From Selaginella tamariscina (taxonomy: Eukaryota; Streptophyta; Lycopodiopsida; Selaginellales; Selaginellaceae), in assembly GCA_003024785.1 (NCBI GenBank), contig PUQB01000910.1, forward strand, positions 1 to 64,000: 64,000 nt of DNA. Reading direction: 5' to 3'. The position numbers were made by a program, and so were the translations under genes. Positions 35,461 to 48,995 of this stretch are shown in pieces; the first letter of the stretch is position 1; each line of letters opens with the position of its first letter. The notes below the pieces were generated by a model that saw nothing but the letters and a program-made list of their open reading frames with translations, searched no databases and was not told where the DNA came from.

Positions 35461-36557
35461 TCTTCATTGCAGTTCTTAAAAATACATACATAAATATATG
35501 CATACATACACACGTGTGTACGTACATATAAACACAGACAAAGTGTTGTGTGTGGTTGTGTGTGGGAGAGAGAGAGAGAGAGATATTCATTTCCCAGAAA
35601 TCTTCCACATTATGAATACTACAACTGTGTATGCGGTAAGAGTGTTCTAATATTCTATATGAAATGTTATCACACACACACACACGCATGCATAAATGCA
35701 TATACATACTTTGAAGACCAGATATAGACGTGTTTGTGTTTTTATGTATAATATATAGAGACTCTCTCTTTTCTGGGGGCCTAATTTCATTCAAAGATTT
35801 ATTGTGTTATTTTATATGTAACACTGTGACACACACGCACGCGCACACATACACACATATGAACCTGGCGGCTTGATTTCATTCCACGATTCATCTTCTT
35901 AAACATTTCTGTATAATTCTTGTTCTGATTCTTCAAATCGGCTCTTGGAAGAGCACAGCCATCAACAAACTATAAACCGTCCATTAGGTTTATGATTTTT
36001 TGAAACAGCCGCATATACTTTGATAACATACCGCCTTATGACATAAGCACCATGTGTGCAAAAATAAAAATATAAAGTGCTTGTCTATTTAAATATTTTA
36101 TTGCCATGCCTCCTTATTAACTGTAATTTAATTCTGTCTAAACAAATTAGCAATTTTTAATTTTAAATTTAAATATTTTCTTCTGTTAAAATTAACTCAT
36201 GATGCCACATCATATGGAGGACTTTAATTTTAGAATGTTTCCGTATAAATTGCGTATATCATGTTAGGTATAATTTTGTTAAAGTTAATAAAATCATATT
36301 GTTGAGGTGGTAAAAAATCAGCTTAAAAATTTATGAACATTTGGGTTATTATTATCTAAGAAATTTCTTTTACTTTTGAAAAAATTAATATTAGAAGGTC
36401 TACAAAGTGAATATACAAATATGGGGTGTGTATTGTATATGTTTTGTACGGGTGTGTTAATTTTTCATTAAATAACTTGGATTACAAGAATAGCAGGACA
36501 ATTAGAATTAGGTTTTAATTTTATTATTTAATATTGTAAATTTAGATTCTTAGTGTT
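35461..36557. other. PPR 5' flank and empty copia target site
   Basis: Short - strand protein-like pieces (NKSLNEIRPPEKR near 35780, KNQNKNYTEMFKKMNRG near 35910) may be 5' exons of the PPR gene. At about 35853-35857 the CATAT target site of the copia element is intact and uninterrupted. 36300-36557 is repeated directly at 42220-42470. Confidence 0.55.
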
Positions 36558-37299
36558 TATTATGAGGAGTATGGATAGTGAAAAATTCCTATGCCAGAGT
36601 TAAATATGTTTTTAAAAATGTTATATTAAGTTTTCCTGCTATATAAAGGAGTTGCAAATATTTTTATTATAGAACAATTTCTTAATAGAAATATATGTGG
36701 GTCCTATCTTTTAAATCATAAGAACATTTTTAAAGGGATTTAGATTTACACGAGACTTCTAAATATTATATAGTCCTCCAATAACTCAATCAATAATAAG
36801 CTTTAACAAGGTTTTGTTAAGAAAAATGTGGAAATGATCTTGTTCAAATGAAAAAAAATAATTAAAATTAAAACAAAACCATTTAAAGAGTCTCTTACAT
36901 GAAAGAAAAGTATTAAATAATACATTTTTAAGAATGTAATTAGAATATGGAAGCAAGAATGATAAGAATTTTTCAAGTAGCTTAGTTAACTTAACTATGG
37001 CTTGTTATCAAGCGACAGAAATAATTATGACGTATTCTCTGTATTCTGTATCGTTTCTTCATCTCCACCGTGTATAAAGACACGGTGGAGAAACATTGCA
37101 TCATCCGATTATAACGTGGCTCGGACGTGCTTAGCTGCTGAGTCCAGCATGGCCCTTGGATGTGGCTAGATTCAACAAACCGATTCTAACATTACTTGCA
37201 ACCGGTGGCTACATGGTTTGTCTGTATTATTGTGTGTGTGTGAGAGAGAGAGAGAGAGGTGTGGTATCTTTATGTAAGAGTCCATTTATATATACAGGA

Positions 37300-37334
<35 letters not shown>

Positions 37335-40300
37335 AATTCCATGGTGAATACAAGGCACATACATTCATACAGTTATGTCTGCTTCTAGGCTGCAATATAT
37401 AATATAAACCTGACAAAAGGAGCATATTTTAGATATATTTGTGTGCACTCGCTATGAGATATACGTGTATATATATCGTATGTATCTTCGGAATCAAGAT
37501 ACACTTAATATATATCCAAATGTCATGTGCGCTTTATAGAGGTATCTATGGACACACACAAACACCATTGACTCCCGGTAAATATATTCAGCATAAAGCA
37601 GCGTGTATACCTGAATAAATGTCTTTGATTAAATTGAACTACACTTACTGTTGCATGTGTTTATATATAGTCGAGATTAAGAAGGTTTAGCTAATAAGCA
37701 AAAAATAACAAGTATTTTTTATAGCATGTAAGCATTCATTGAATTGTTTATATTTTGACATTTTATCTCTGAATGAATATTGAAACCTAGAAAAAAAAGT
37801 CATCTCTAACATATATAGCTTATTAACAAAGCATAAATTTATTTATATTTATAATGTAAGTGTGAAAGATAAGCAATATGAAATTCTAATGTAATTAATA
37901 TAAAACAAAATATAGGGAAAAGTATACATTAAGGATGTCAAGTATTTAGAAGTTATTAATAAACATAAAATACATAATTCTGCATATAGAAATTAAACAG
38001 TAAATATTTTATTTATCCAGAAATTTTAAATAGTAAATTGTGTTATATTACGTGTAAATATGTTTGTTAAATAAATAATCTTGATGGGATTACATACATG
38101 TTATGGTAAAGATATTTTTTCAAATCACATTTAGATAAGGAGTTACTATTGGTCAAAAATGAATTTTTAATTTTAAAATGATTTATAAGTTTATTAAAAA
38201 ATATAATAATTTAATAACGATCATTTTGTCACAAATTTAAAAAAGAGTTATGACAAAAGTGGTTAACGAAAAATAATGTGATGATAAAATTGATTAATTA
38301 AAGTTTGTGTTATTTTTAATTTCAATACATAAATATAACTAATAAACCTAAACCTAAAAATTAGTAATTTTTTTTTTATAATATTTTGAATAAACTATAC
38401 ATTTCAACGTGTATGAAATCCCATGGAGGTTATTTATTTAACAAACATGTTAAATGTTTTAACTATTTAGATATTGTGATATTTATTGAATTGTGTTAAA
38501 GATGTTAAATATTTATAAGTAATTAAAAAATAAACTTTCAGACCTTAAAATGAGAGCAATAACAATTTATAATATTATTAGTAAAGTATAAGAATTTAAT
38601 AATTATCATTTTTAAAAATAAAATGTCACTATAGTTGAAGAAGTGTTGGACTATTTATAAATTACAGTGAATTTAATGAAATTAAAAATCATAAAGTTTT
38701 CAAAGATGGTATATACGAATTTTCTTTGTTTGTTTTTATCACGGTTATGTTAATCGAATTAATTATTTATTCAAGATTAAATCGCCATCTATTCTTTATT
38801 TGTGAATTAGATGTGAGTCTCTTTCTCTTTTTTTTTTTATCTCTTTTAATGTATTAATTATGAATAAGTTTGATGTAGTGGTGCATGTTATTGACAAATA
38901 TGTTACATGCCTAGTTAAAATGAATATTGTACAATCTGTTTTCTTTGTAATGTTCATAATGACTTTGTATGTTATTATTTAAACTCTAAAGACTATTGTG
39001 TTCTTAAAAGTTTTATTATTAAAAACTTTTTCTTACTATATAAAAGTAATACATATTTACATTTTACAATTGTGGTTTTAATAATATTTATTAACAATTA
39101 CATATTTATTTGTCATTAATATTTATTATCGACATTTATGTTGTTAAGGAATGATTTCATAAGCTGTATAGACCATTCTTTCTTTATTTTACACAATGAG
39201 ACTATGTTTCTTTAATATAATTTCAAGATTATTTCGTTTCACTATTTTTTTTATCACAGTCATTATAACTCATAATAACCCTGCTATTTTAAATAAGGTA
39301 TTACAAAAAGAATTTGCTATTTTGGAAGGTCAATAATAATTTTCCTTTTCCAAAATAATTACACATGTTATACTCACTTTAATTCAATATTTAAAAAAAA
39401 ACTAAAAATTTAAATAACATGCGTAATTACTTAAAAGAAAGAAATCATCCTTAACATTTTAAGATATCAAGTCTCCTCCACAGTACAACATTTAAAGTAA
39501 CAAAGTTTTAATAAATTGTAATGACAATGACAAAAGAAGGAATGGAACAAAATAATTTTAAAATTATATTAAAAAAACATAATCCCACTACATAAAACAA
39601 GGAAAGAACGAACTATATAACTTCTGAAATCGATCATCTTTTTCAAATAACATAAATGTTAACAATAAATATTAATAACATTAACCATGTAACTGTTAAC
39701 AGATATTATCAAAACCACAATTTTAAAATGCAAATATGTATTATTTTTATATAATGAGAAAGAATTGCTTATTAATAAAAACAATTAATCCTTTATAAGG
39801 TTTATATAATAACGTACAAAATAATCATGAACACTACAAATAAAACAAACTATATAATATTCATATCAACTAGGCATGTAATATATTTTCTTAATAACAT
39901 GCACCATTACATTAAATTTATTCATAATTAATACATTAAGAAAGATAAAAAAAAAAGAAATTCATGTCTAACTTATAAGTGAAAGGTAGATAGTGATTTA
40001 GTCTTAAATAATAATTAAATCGACCAATACAACCATAATAAAAACAAAACAGAAAAAACTCACATAAACCATCTCTAAAAACTTTACGATCTTCAATCTT
40101 ATCAAGTCCAATCGAATTTATAAATAGTCAACACTTCTTCAACTATAATGATAGTCACCCTGTAAAAATTTAATATTTAATAATGTCTATAGTAAAATGA
40201 ATTACATATACATGGTTTTCATCTATCTACATGTGGTTGCTTATTAATATGTATATAATACATATAGATAAAGAAATTATATATATGTATTCATGGATGT

Positions 40301-42130
40301 ATAAGATCTGTATGCACATTACACACAAATACATGTGCTTACATGCATGTGTGTGTATATATGTGTGTAGACTACTATAGTATAGAAACTATCTAATTAA
40401 ATTTTAATTAGTGTAAATTACCTCCACTGTCCCTGAGGGACTAAAACTTGGTTGTTAAGTTCAGTGCCTTCAATCTCCCCGTTGACTGCTATGCCTTTGA
40501 AAAAACAAATAAAATATATGTATGAGAGACAGAGACCTTGGTACATAACGGTTTGTTGACACTCACCTATAGTAAGAATTAACAATCTTAGTTTCACAAT
40601 TATTGTAACTTTTGTGTGTGTGTGTGTGTCCATTTATCTATGAATGAAGTTATATAATAAAGTGTGATACGTACTTTACAAGATTCTTTGCAATGCCAAA
40701 GACCTTCGATTGTTTTAAATTAAGATAAAATTGCCTATACCCGATTAAGCTACATTGGTGTCTACAATGCTTCTGTTTGCTATATTTGCACTGCCGTGGT
40801 AAACATCGACTCCCCCACACAGAAATATCAGAAATCAAAATGTACAAATTTGCACTTACCGTGATCTCCTCCTCATCAAACGCTGGTCGTGGAAACTCGA
40901 AGATCTCTCCTCGCGTCATCTCCATAGCCATAGCGCGTGCACCCTGGATCTCTTCACACGTCCGAAGAACCCTAAACCCTCTGTTTTTGCCCTAATGTAA
41001 TTGATGTGTGTGTGTACGAATAACTGCCGAAATATCTCTGTATTATGTATATGTGTGATTGTTCATAGTTATAACGATCATTTAAGTCACTACATGAGCA
41101 AGCATATTATTATATACATACGTGTGATTATTCATAGTTATAACGATCATTTAAGTCATTACATGGGCAAGCATATTATTATATACATACGTATACAGGA
41201 GAGTTGTGCAAGTTGTCTTTCCATTATACTCTAACATAATGTGTCTTTTCAATATATATATGTTATCTTCTATTCCAAGTACAAATACACATACACAAAC
41301 ACGTACTCTAGTCGATCTGTGTAATTAATGTGTGTGTATATATATTGGATCATAATAAACTCCAATAAAGGTTTTGTGTTATAAACAGAGAACATTTAGT
41401 TATATATATAGGTATATCAGATACAGGTTCTTTACATAAGCTTATTTATTTAGGAGGTAAATTGAAATATGTATACATTCATCTGAATTGATATGAAAAT
41501 GAGCTTACATTTATAAGAGAAAGTATGCTTCATCTCTCTCTCTCTCTCTCTTACACACACACACATACACACAATGAAATGAAATAATACACATAGCCAA
41601 GTAATAAACACATGAATTTCCATGCTGGAATATATTATTGTATCAGCAGGTAAACACGTAGGGAGCCACGTTATGTATGGACCGTAAGATGCAATGGAAT
41701 AAATTTACACGGTGGAGATGAAGTCATGAGTCATCCATAGTGACGTCATATTATTTCCGTGAACTTCCATATTATAATTATATTTTTAAACAATTTACTT
41801 TAATGCTTTTCTTGAAAAGGTTTAATTTTCATTTAAACAAGATCATTTCAACATTTTCTTAAAAATACCTTGTTAAAGCTTATTCAGTTATTGGAGTACT
41901 GTTTAATTTAAAAGTCTCGTGTAAATCTAAATCCACTCTGCACCTTTCAAATGTTATTATGATTTAAAACATTGGAATATTAACACTCACTTATATTTTT
42001 ATTAAGAAATTGTTCTTTAATAATAAAAAATACTTGCAACTCTTTTATATAGCATAGGAAAATTCAATTAAAAAACATATTTAACTTTGGCAGAGGATAT
42101 TTTCACTAGTAAAATTGGATCATGTTCTTT
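36558..42130. mobile_element. Large foldback (imperfect palindrome) centred near 39390
   Basis: Outer arms 36558-37100 and 41690-42130 are inverted copies: ACAAGATCATTTCCACATTT at 36840 pairs with GATCATTTCAACATTTTCTT at 41840, and both have the ATATAGCA/GCTATAT segment. Inner arms pair about 38640-39390 with 39400-40160; GTTGAAGAAGTGTTG at 38635 is the complement of CAACACTTCTTCAAC at 40129. The centre has AATTACACATGTTAT...ATAACATGCGTAATTA (39358-39431). A perfect hairpin TCCACCGTGT/ACACGGTGGA sits at 37066-37091. The segments 37100-37800 and 40420-41690 are not mirrored; the latter holds captured exons. Confidence 0.7.
40422..40931 (-). pseudogene. Captured exons of an unrecognised plant gene, copy 1
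   Basis: The - strand ATG at 40931 opens MAMEMTRGEIFEFPRPAFDE and ends at donor ACG|GTAAGT (40860). A further exon (40494-40422, after TTCAAAG) reads IAVNGEIEGTELNNQVLVPQ and splices in phase to a third exon at about 40165-40075 (TIIIVEEVL...). In copy 1 that third exon is frameshifted, whereas at 57203-57291 it stays open as FINSIGLDKIEDRKVFRDG. A middle exon (VFGIAKNLVK, about 40660-40690) is possible. A telomere-box AAACCCT upstream (40969-40980) is common in plant promoters or 5' UTRs. I do not recognise the protein. The gene stops inside the foldback. Confidence 0.55.
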
Positions 42131-42177
42131 TTTAATAAAGTTAACGCACCCATACAAAACATATACAATACATACAC

Positions 42178-42202
42178 GGGGTTTAGGGTTTAGGGTTTAG
42201 AG
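42178..42202. repeat. Interstitial telomere-type tract (TTTAGGG)3
   Basis: GGGGTTTAGGGTTTAGGGTT lies just outside the right arm of the foldback. The same tract is at about 59295-59319 in copy 2. Confidence 0.85.
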
Positions 42203-42470
42203 TTAATTGTAAATCATATGGTAAAAATTCAGCTTAAAAATTTATGAACATTTGGGTTATTATTATTTAAGAACTTTCTTTTACTTTTGAAAAAATTAAT
42301 ATTAAAAGGTCTACAAAGTGAATATACAAATATGGTGTGTGTATTGTATATGTTTTGTATGGGTGTGTTAATTTTTCATTAAATAACTTAGATTACAAGA
42401 ATAGCAGGATAATTAGAATTAGTTTTTAATTTTATTATTGTAATTTTAGATTCTTAGTGTTTATTAATTG

Positions 42471-42706
42471 GTAATATCAAATGAGAATCCTCCCCATAAG
42501 GGCCTATTTATTAATCTTTACTCATGCCTCTTTAAATAGATCTGAACCGTCAAAGTTTTAATCGGATGGCTAGATAAAGCTAAATCATGGACGGGCACAA
42601 ACTTGGCATGCTGGCAAAGGAAGATCTTGGCCGTTTAAAAAAGCTCTTGTTTAAAAGGTATAGCGGACTATGTCCCACAGAAAAGAACATGATCAAATTT
42701 TTAACA
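42471..42706. repeat. Insertion-like segment (~265 bp, truncated here)
   Basis: Before it, 42220-42470 repeats 36300-36557. The sequence then switches from GTGTTTATT into AATTGGTAATATCAAATGAG. In copy 2 the same segment runs 59582-59842 before resuming TTATGAGGAGTATGG. It looks like an insertion of about 265 bp, and the duplication breakpoint lies inside it. No terminal repeats are seen. Confidence 0.5.
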
Positions 42707-42707
42707 T

Positions 42708-43299
42708 GTTACTTTAAGGCTGCACAACTGGTGGCCTCGGCGGCCAAGTGAACTCAGCATTGCATCTCCACACTTGCGGACTCTTGAGATTGAAGACATT
42801 TTCAGTGAAGATGGAGTGCTCAATCTGGTGGGCGTACAATCTTTGGACTCCCTTCACATTAATGATAGGAAATTAATAATGGTCAATGCTGCGGATCTTT
42901 TACACGTAGGGATGTTTTCAATTGGCTACTACTCGTCAAAAGAGTTAAGATTTGCTGCTCCAAAGCTAAAGGGCATCTTCACCTTTCAACCAAGGCTAAG
43001 CCTAAGAGAGATTATTAAAGATGTGCAGAATGTTCAAGTGAATACACTGCGTGTAGATTACCCGATGACCTTATTCGGGAAATTTGGCCATGTCTGCATG
43101 TGCCAAAGCTTGTATTTAATGTGAAAACAAGTGGATATACAGGTAAAATGTTAAGATGGATAAAGTGGTTTGAAAGGAATAATAAGTCCCTGGTAGAAGT
43201 GGTAATGAATTATTGGAACACCATAGCTAACAGGACCTATCAAGGATACTAGCCAAATCCTTAAAAAGGGCTCGTCTTACAGTTACAGGACTTGAATAG
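42708..43299 (+). pseudogene. Truncated F-box/LRR copy
   Basis: Only the LRR half exists, because the duplication breakpoint fell inside the gene; the F-box itself is absent. The reading frame stays open through SKELRFAAPKLKGIFTFQPR, where copy 1 is broken, but loses one base at ATTACCCGATGACC, where copy 1 has ATTACCCAGATGACC, and ends early. The promoter is also missing. Confidence 0.85.
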
Positions 43300-44700
43300 T
43301 AAAAGTAGCAATCACCATTGTTATATGTGTTTTGGTTTGAATAAATAAAAAATCATTTTGCTTTATTTTTATATCACAATGCATTGGTGGATTAGGTATC
43401 ACGCACATACGCTCCACACTGTGAGGCAGTTACTTGACATAAATAAATTATAATAATATCTTGTATATATAATCAATTACATATGTACAGTCCTATAAGT
43501 TGCAATATTCCATTCGATCATGTTTTAATGAATTTAACTAGATATAAAACTTACCACAGTTATTTTTATATACATTTACCAATCTTAGTAAAAAATATTA
43601 AACTTATTACATCGTTATTTTAATATACATTTTACTAGTTTTCTAATTGCACTTTTGCTCGTAAATGTGTTGTTGCTGGTGAGTGCTATCTTTTTTAAAT
43701 TAAAAAATGAGTTATAGTTTTAAGAAAGAAGCCGTCGAACCTAGATATTTATAGTTTAATTCAAATTTAAGAAATTAAAATCATCATTCATAACAATATT
43801 CATCTCGTATAACAAAAAGTTTAAAAATGAAGCGTCACTCGTACTCACATGTGTATAAAATAAGTACGAGTGGTCACTCTTGAGATTACGTATAGAATAT
43901 TCTTGGAATACTAAGAAATTTTCAGTCATTTTTTGGGGGAGAAAATGTGTACAATGAACATATAATGAGAAAAATAACACGTGTGTGCATCTCTCTTTGT
44001 TCATATAGTCTCCGCTTTATATGCTTGTAAAGATTCTAAGGATGTCTACTTTTATGCTTTACATTATTATTAATAATATTATTATATATATACCATTGTC
44101 TATTATAGTGTGTCGACAGATATTATACACACGCTAGTACCTCATTGAAGCTTTGAAGTGCAAGAGGAAATTACTCGGACATGTGGTGAATCTTCATGTA
44201 CTAATTAAATAATAATAAATAAAAGGACAAAACTTCACTAAAGATATTTATGTTTAAAAAACTATCCACTGGTTTTAAAACTTTATAGATTTTCTTATTT
44301 GATTTTATAAATGCTATAAGCATAATTATGCATCATATGATGCATCTCAATTTATCCTATTTATTAAACTATATAATAAGTAAACTTTATCATCACCATA
44401 AACTCTTACTTTTGCATGAATATATATATATACATGTTAATATTTATACACTAAAGGAATACATATATTGGTGTGTGTGCGCGTGTGTCTAGAGAGAGAG
44501 AGAGAGAAGATTCCTGACATATATATGTAGGTATAACACATATACCTACATGTAATTCTTATAAGGGTCCAGAATATCTACACAAATTGAATATGTTGAT
44601 CTAATATTATCATAATAAAAATCTTAAAGAACACAAAAGATTCTCTTAATATATAAGATATAAATACATTATATTAAATGTGTATATATTTGCATGTATT
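43300..44700. other. A+T-rich spacer, copy 2
   Basis: It matches 31435-32660 with scattered indels, for example extra sequence at about 43480-43600. No gene is seen. Confidence 0.5.
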
Positions 44701-44714
44701 GAAAACAGCGTTTT

Positions 44715-45325
44715 CAATTTTATCAATTTTGCTTCCACTTGGATGTGGAAGCTCAGTTTGTACCCACATTATGATTGTAACTATGAGCGGTCCGGTGTTC
44801 AATTAATAAGGCTCCAGTCAGTATGTTCTTCATTAATTATGATAATATTATATAATTATATTAAATTTGACTAGCGTTGACAAATCAGTTTACAACTAAA
44901 ATTGCTGATTGAAAATGATAAAAAACCGTTCCATTTTAGTGAAAGTGTGCCATTGGGTTGATATGCTGGAGGTAAACATAAGTTATTCATGTGTATGTGT
45001 GTGTGTGAGAGAGAGATGCACATATACGTTTATACAAGGATATTCAGTAAAACAAGTGTAAATGTGAAACTCAACCAACGTGCCAAAACTGTAGAGAGAA
45101 GATCCCGGACTCATGGACTGCATCAACAACGGGCTCCCATGCCTTGACTTACCAAATTCGTAGTCATGTACTACAAGAATTGTAAGTACACACGCACGTA
45201 CACACATGTAAGAGTTTGAATACATACCCCAAAGATGTCGGGGAAATCCCAGTAGCTTCAGCTATTAAGAGGCTTCCCTGGGTCGTTCTCTCAGTAATAC
45301 AGGGCAGCATGAGGTTGTGAAATGT
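44715..45325 (-). pseudogene. 12-oxophytodienoate reductase-like gene fragment, copy 2
   Basis: The layout is as in copy 1. The second exon reads [15 protein letters not shown] and [10 protein letters not shown] without the shift seen in copy 1, but a TGA replaces the Arg codon after WHVG. The two copies thus carry different defects. Confidence 0.75.
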
Positions 45326-45329
45326 GATT

Positions 45330-46180
45330 ACTTGTATGAATTAAAGTATAAGTAAAAAAAATTAATATGAGAACAAGTTCTTTTTAAATATTGATGATAT
45401 ATTAATATTATAGTTAAAATTTTCTACAACACTTAAAAGATCAAAATTCATATTAAATGTCTTAAACAATTATTTATCAAGATATATTTAAACTTTTATA
45501 TAAACTTTAGTCTATATTAAATAAATTGAAATCCAAAAGTACTCATTGTAGCTTATTACTCATTATTAGTTTATTTTATATTGTCAAACTTGAAATTAAG
45601 ACAACTTGGTTTAAGATTAAATATTGTACAACTCATAAACTTGTTTCAAATTAACTATGCAAATGCTTGTTTAATAATATACATAATTATATAAATCATG
45701 ATTAATTATTTGTTTAATATGTGATTTCAATTAGTTATAAGTTAGAAGTCAAAATGTTGGCTCTTATTCTCCTTATTTGAAAATATATGGTTCAATTATT
45801 CTTTCAATAAAAGGTTCGAATAATGTAAATATATAGCCATACAATCAAAATCATTATCATGACCATGTGATCTTGAGACATGAGTTACCAATATTACATT
45901 ATTATATTATACTGTTGAACATTTTAATACATGAGTGAATGTAAAAAATGTCTGTGTGCGTGCTATGTGTGTGTGTGTGTGTGGATTATGTTTTAGTATT
46001 TCTCCAAAGCGTGTGTTAATATTTTATGTATTTTGTGCCTTTTTGTGGATGGGACTTATCTAGCAGACTACACCTGGAGACCTTTCCATATAAATTAAAA
46101 ATTACAATAAATAAATGGTTTACATAACAAACAAATACTTCCAAACATTGATGAAATAAAACACATATTATTAATACTCT
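45330..46180. other. A+T-rich spacer, copy 2
   Basis: It matches 33261-34110 with scattered small indels. No gene is seen. Confidence 0.5.
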
Positions 46181-46239
46181 CTCTCTCTCTCTCTCTCACG
46201 CACACACACACGCGCCCACGCACGCACGCACGCACCACC

Positions 46240-47025
46240 TGCTCGCCAAGGTCATTGATAATGATATTGAAAGTCCTAGCAACAGGTGTCCAGCCCCCAC
46301 TAACCATTCTATAATATATCTTCTTAGCTTCAAGGGGCTTGCCTGCTTTACAATATGCATCAATCAAAGAATTCCAGGTAACAACGTCCGGTTTGATCCC
46401 GCTCTCCTGTATTTTCTCAAAAGCAGCGCTTGGCTGTGGTTGCCTCGCTATAGCAATGCTGTTTATAATCACATTGAGTATATGCCTGCTCGGAGGAACT
46501 CCATAATGCTGCATCTCTCTTAGAAGCCTATCCACTGTCCTGTAGTTATCATCCTGGCGTACATATACGTATTTGGCCGTATATCCTTGTCACGCATCTC
46601 TTGGTAAAGACTCTCTAGTGTATCCATGAGCCCCGCACGAGAATATGCATCTATAAGTATGCAGTATGTGACCTTGTCGATTGCTATACCATCCTTCAAA
46701 GTCTTCAGTAGGTTCTCTATCCGGTTTAACTCGATAACCCGCTAGAAGTGTTTTCAGGTTCGGCGTATGCCCCTGCTGTTCATCTCCCCAAGAATATGCT
46801 CTGCTTCTGAGGTCCTCCCCAGTGCCTGAATCAGTGATACATAGCTCTCATTGTCTACCGTGTATCCGCATCTTCCTCAGGCCCTCATTCGGCCTCCGTG
46901 TCCCTCCACAAGCATATACTATGTCATTCAGTACCTTTGCATCTACAAGCCTGCAAGAAGTTGGTAAAGAGCTTCTCTGTGGTATGTGTTGTACATAAGC
47001 TTCACATGCATTTCGGTCATGTGTG

Positions 47026-47091
<66 letters not shown>

Positions 47092-47530
47092 AAATGATAT
47101 TAACCAGAATGTTGTTCACCATCCCCCCTTCCTCTCTCTCACACACCGGCTCTTTCTGTACCTGAATAATGTGACTGTATGCAATGTTTTCATCTTCGTC
47201 AGTGTCTGGAGCACCATGTCGAAGTCGTTAATCGTTGCATAGGCTCCAACTAAGGCATTGTAGCCACACCTCTCGAGGTTTCCTTCACCCAGGGAGTCGA
47301 TGAACTCCAGTGCTTCCCCTGAGAAGTCTCTCCTCTTCCCATAACATGGATGTTTGCACAGAGAGCTTGTATGAGCCAGTGCCATGTTTGTTCGGGGACT
47401 TGCTTGTGAAATCGACGGACCAGATCGTTGCTCAGCCTCTCTTTTATTCCACCTTCTACAGATAGGAGATCTGGCTTTGTCATGTTCCTCAAGTGGGTTT
47501 CTATCTCCTCCACTGGTGGAAACTTGTGCT
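46240..47530 (-). pseudogene. PPR gene, copy 2, frameshifted
   Basis: The block 46250-46980 looks the same, base for base by eye, as 34190-34920, including all frame shifts. At the 5' side copy 2 keeps open PPVEEIETHLRNMTKPDLLS and HWLIQALCANIHVMG, where copy 1 has small changes. It then shifts at GGAAGAGGAGAGACTTC, where copy 1 reads GGAAGGGAGAGACTTC. The microsatellite intron is longer by several AG units. Confidence 0.8.
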
Positions 47531-47929
47531 CCTTTCTATCTTCATTGCAGTTCTTAAAAATACATACATAAATATATACATACACACGTGTGTACGTACA
47601 TATAAACACAGACAAAGTGTTGTGTGTGTGTGTGTGTGTGGAGAGAGAGAGAGAGATTCATTTCCCAGAAATCTTCCACATTATGAATATACAACTGTGT
47701 ATGCGGTAAGAGTGTTCTAATATTCTATATGAAATGTTATCACACACACACACACGCATGCATAAATGCATATACATACTTTGAAGACCAGATATAGACG
47801 TGTTTGTGTTTTTATGTATAATATATAGAGCTCTCTCTTTTCTGGGGCCTAATTTCATTCAAAGATTTATTGTGTTATTTATATGTAACACTGTGACACA
47901 CACGCACGCGCACACACATACACACATAT

Positions 47930-48104
47930 TGTTGGAGGGACATCGTGGACTCCCTCTAACATGGCTCTTCCACGTGGCTCCACCACGTCTGCAGGGGAGA
48001 GGTAGATGATCTCTCCACATTCTAATTGGGGACTGAGACTGGGTAGAAGAAGGGGCTTAGTTTTTAAGTCGGTGATGAGATGAATAAACAAGTGTTCTGT
48101 AACA
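47930..48104 (+). repeat. 5' LTR of the copia element
   Basis: It is 175 bp, starts TGTTGGAGGGACATCG and ends GTTCTGTAACA. It is almost identical to 52308-52482. Confidence 0.96.
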
Positions 48105-48118
48105 TGGTATCGGAGCTA
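48105..48118 (+). other. Primer binding site (initiator tRNA-Met type)
   Basis: TGGTATCGGAGCTA follows the LTR with no gap and matches the usual TGGTATCAGAGC site complementary to the 3' end of initiator tRNA-Met, with one mismatch. Confidence 0.85.
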
Positions 48119-48123
48119 GAGTG

Positions 48124-48994
48124 ATGGCAGAGTCTCAAGCTCTCCTTCCAAAGGACACTGGGCAAATGGCGGCAGTGCAGCAGATTGTTGTCATGGATGC
48201 GCCACCACCCAAATTCACCGGTCAAGAGTTTTACCTTTGGCGGGTGAAGATGGAACTCTACCTCGAAGACTTGGAGCTTTGGGAGATCGTGTCTGGCATT
48301 GAAGCCAAGCCCACAACTCCTGCTATCGACGTAGCCGCATGGGAGAAGAAGGACCGCAAAGCCAAGGGTAAATTATTCAAAGCCCTCGAGCAACGCGAGT
48401 TCCGGACAGTGGTGCGCTGTAAAAGTGCTGCCGAAGTCTGGATATCCCTCAAGGCAACGTACGAGGCTCCACGAGCAAGCAACCGCATTTATCAAGCGAA
48501 AGCTGTTCAACACCGTTATGACTGAGGGAGACTCTCTCCTTGATCATGTCGGCAAGGTAAGAGCCATATTGGATGCCCTCCAAGGAGTGGGAGCTACTAT
48601 GGACGAGGCTGAGGAGTGCGAGTACATCCTGTGCTCACTTCCCCCCTCGTACGACTCACTCGTCTCCACCCTAGGTTGCCAAACTACTCCACTCAAGTTG
48701 GCTGAGGTCCAAGCGGCATTGCAAGACCTTGATACCCGGCGAAAGAACACGGAGCATCAGCCAAGCACCGCCCTCTTCACGGCAGTGCGCAAGGGGAAAC
48801 AGAATGAGGACACCAGCTCATCTAGCTCACCAAGGCGAAAATTCAAGCCTAAGGTGAAGTGTTCTCACTGCAAGAAGAAAGGTCATGAGGAAACAAAGTG
48901 CTGGGTTAAACACCCGGAACTCAAACCTGGCCCTGATGATGAGCGTGGCAAGGCTCTACTCGTTGGTGATGTAGCAATGTACATGGTCCATACA
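48124..48994 (+). pseudogene. copia gag region (one frameshift)
   Basis: ATG at 48124 opens the capsid-like part (PPKFTGQEFYLWRVKMELYL). A shift at about 48490 continues in the next frame through a UBN2-type gag segment to a CCHC zinc knuckle, CSHCKKKGHEETKC, at about 48870-48910. It would package the element's RNA into virus-like particles. Confidence 0.88.
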
Positions 48995-48995
48995 T

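Noticed and set aside
37156..37347. 63-residue frame MDVARFNKPILTLL...
   Set aside because: The first part lies in a conserved foldback segment but runs into AG and TA microsatellites, is frameshifted in copies 2 and 3, and matches nothing I recognise.
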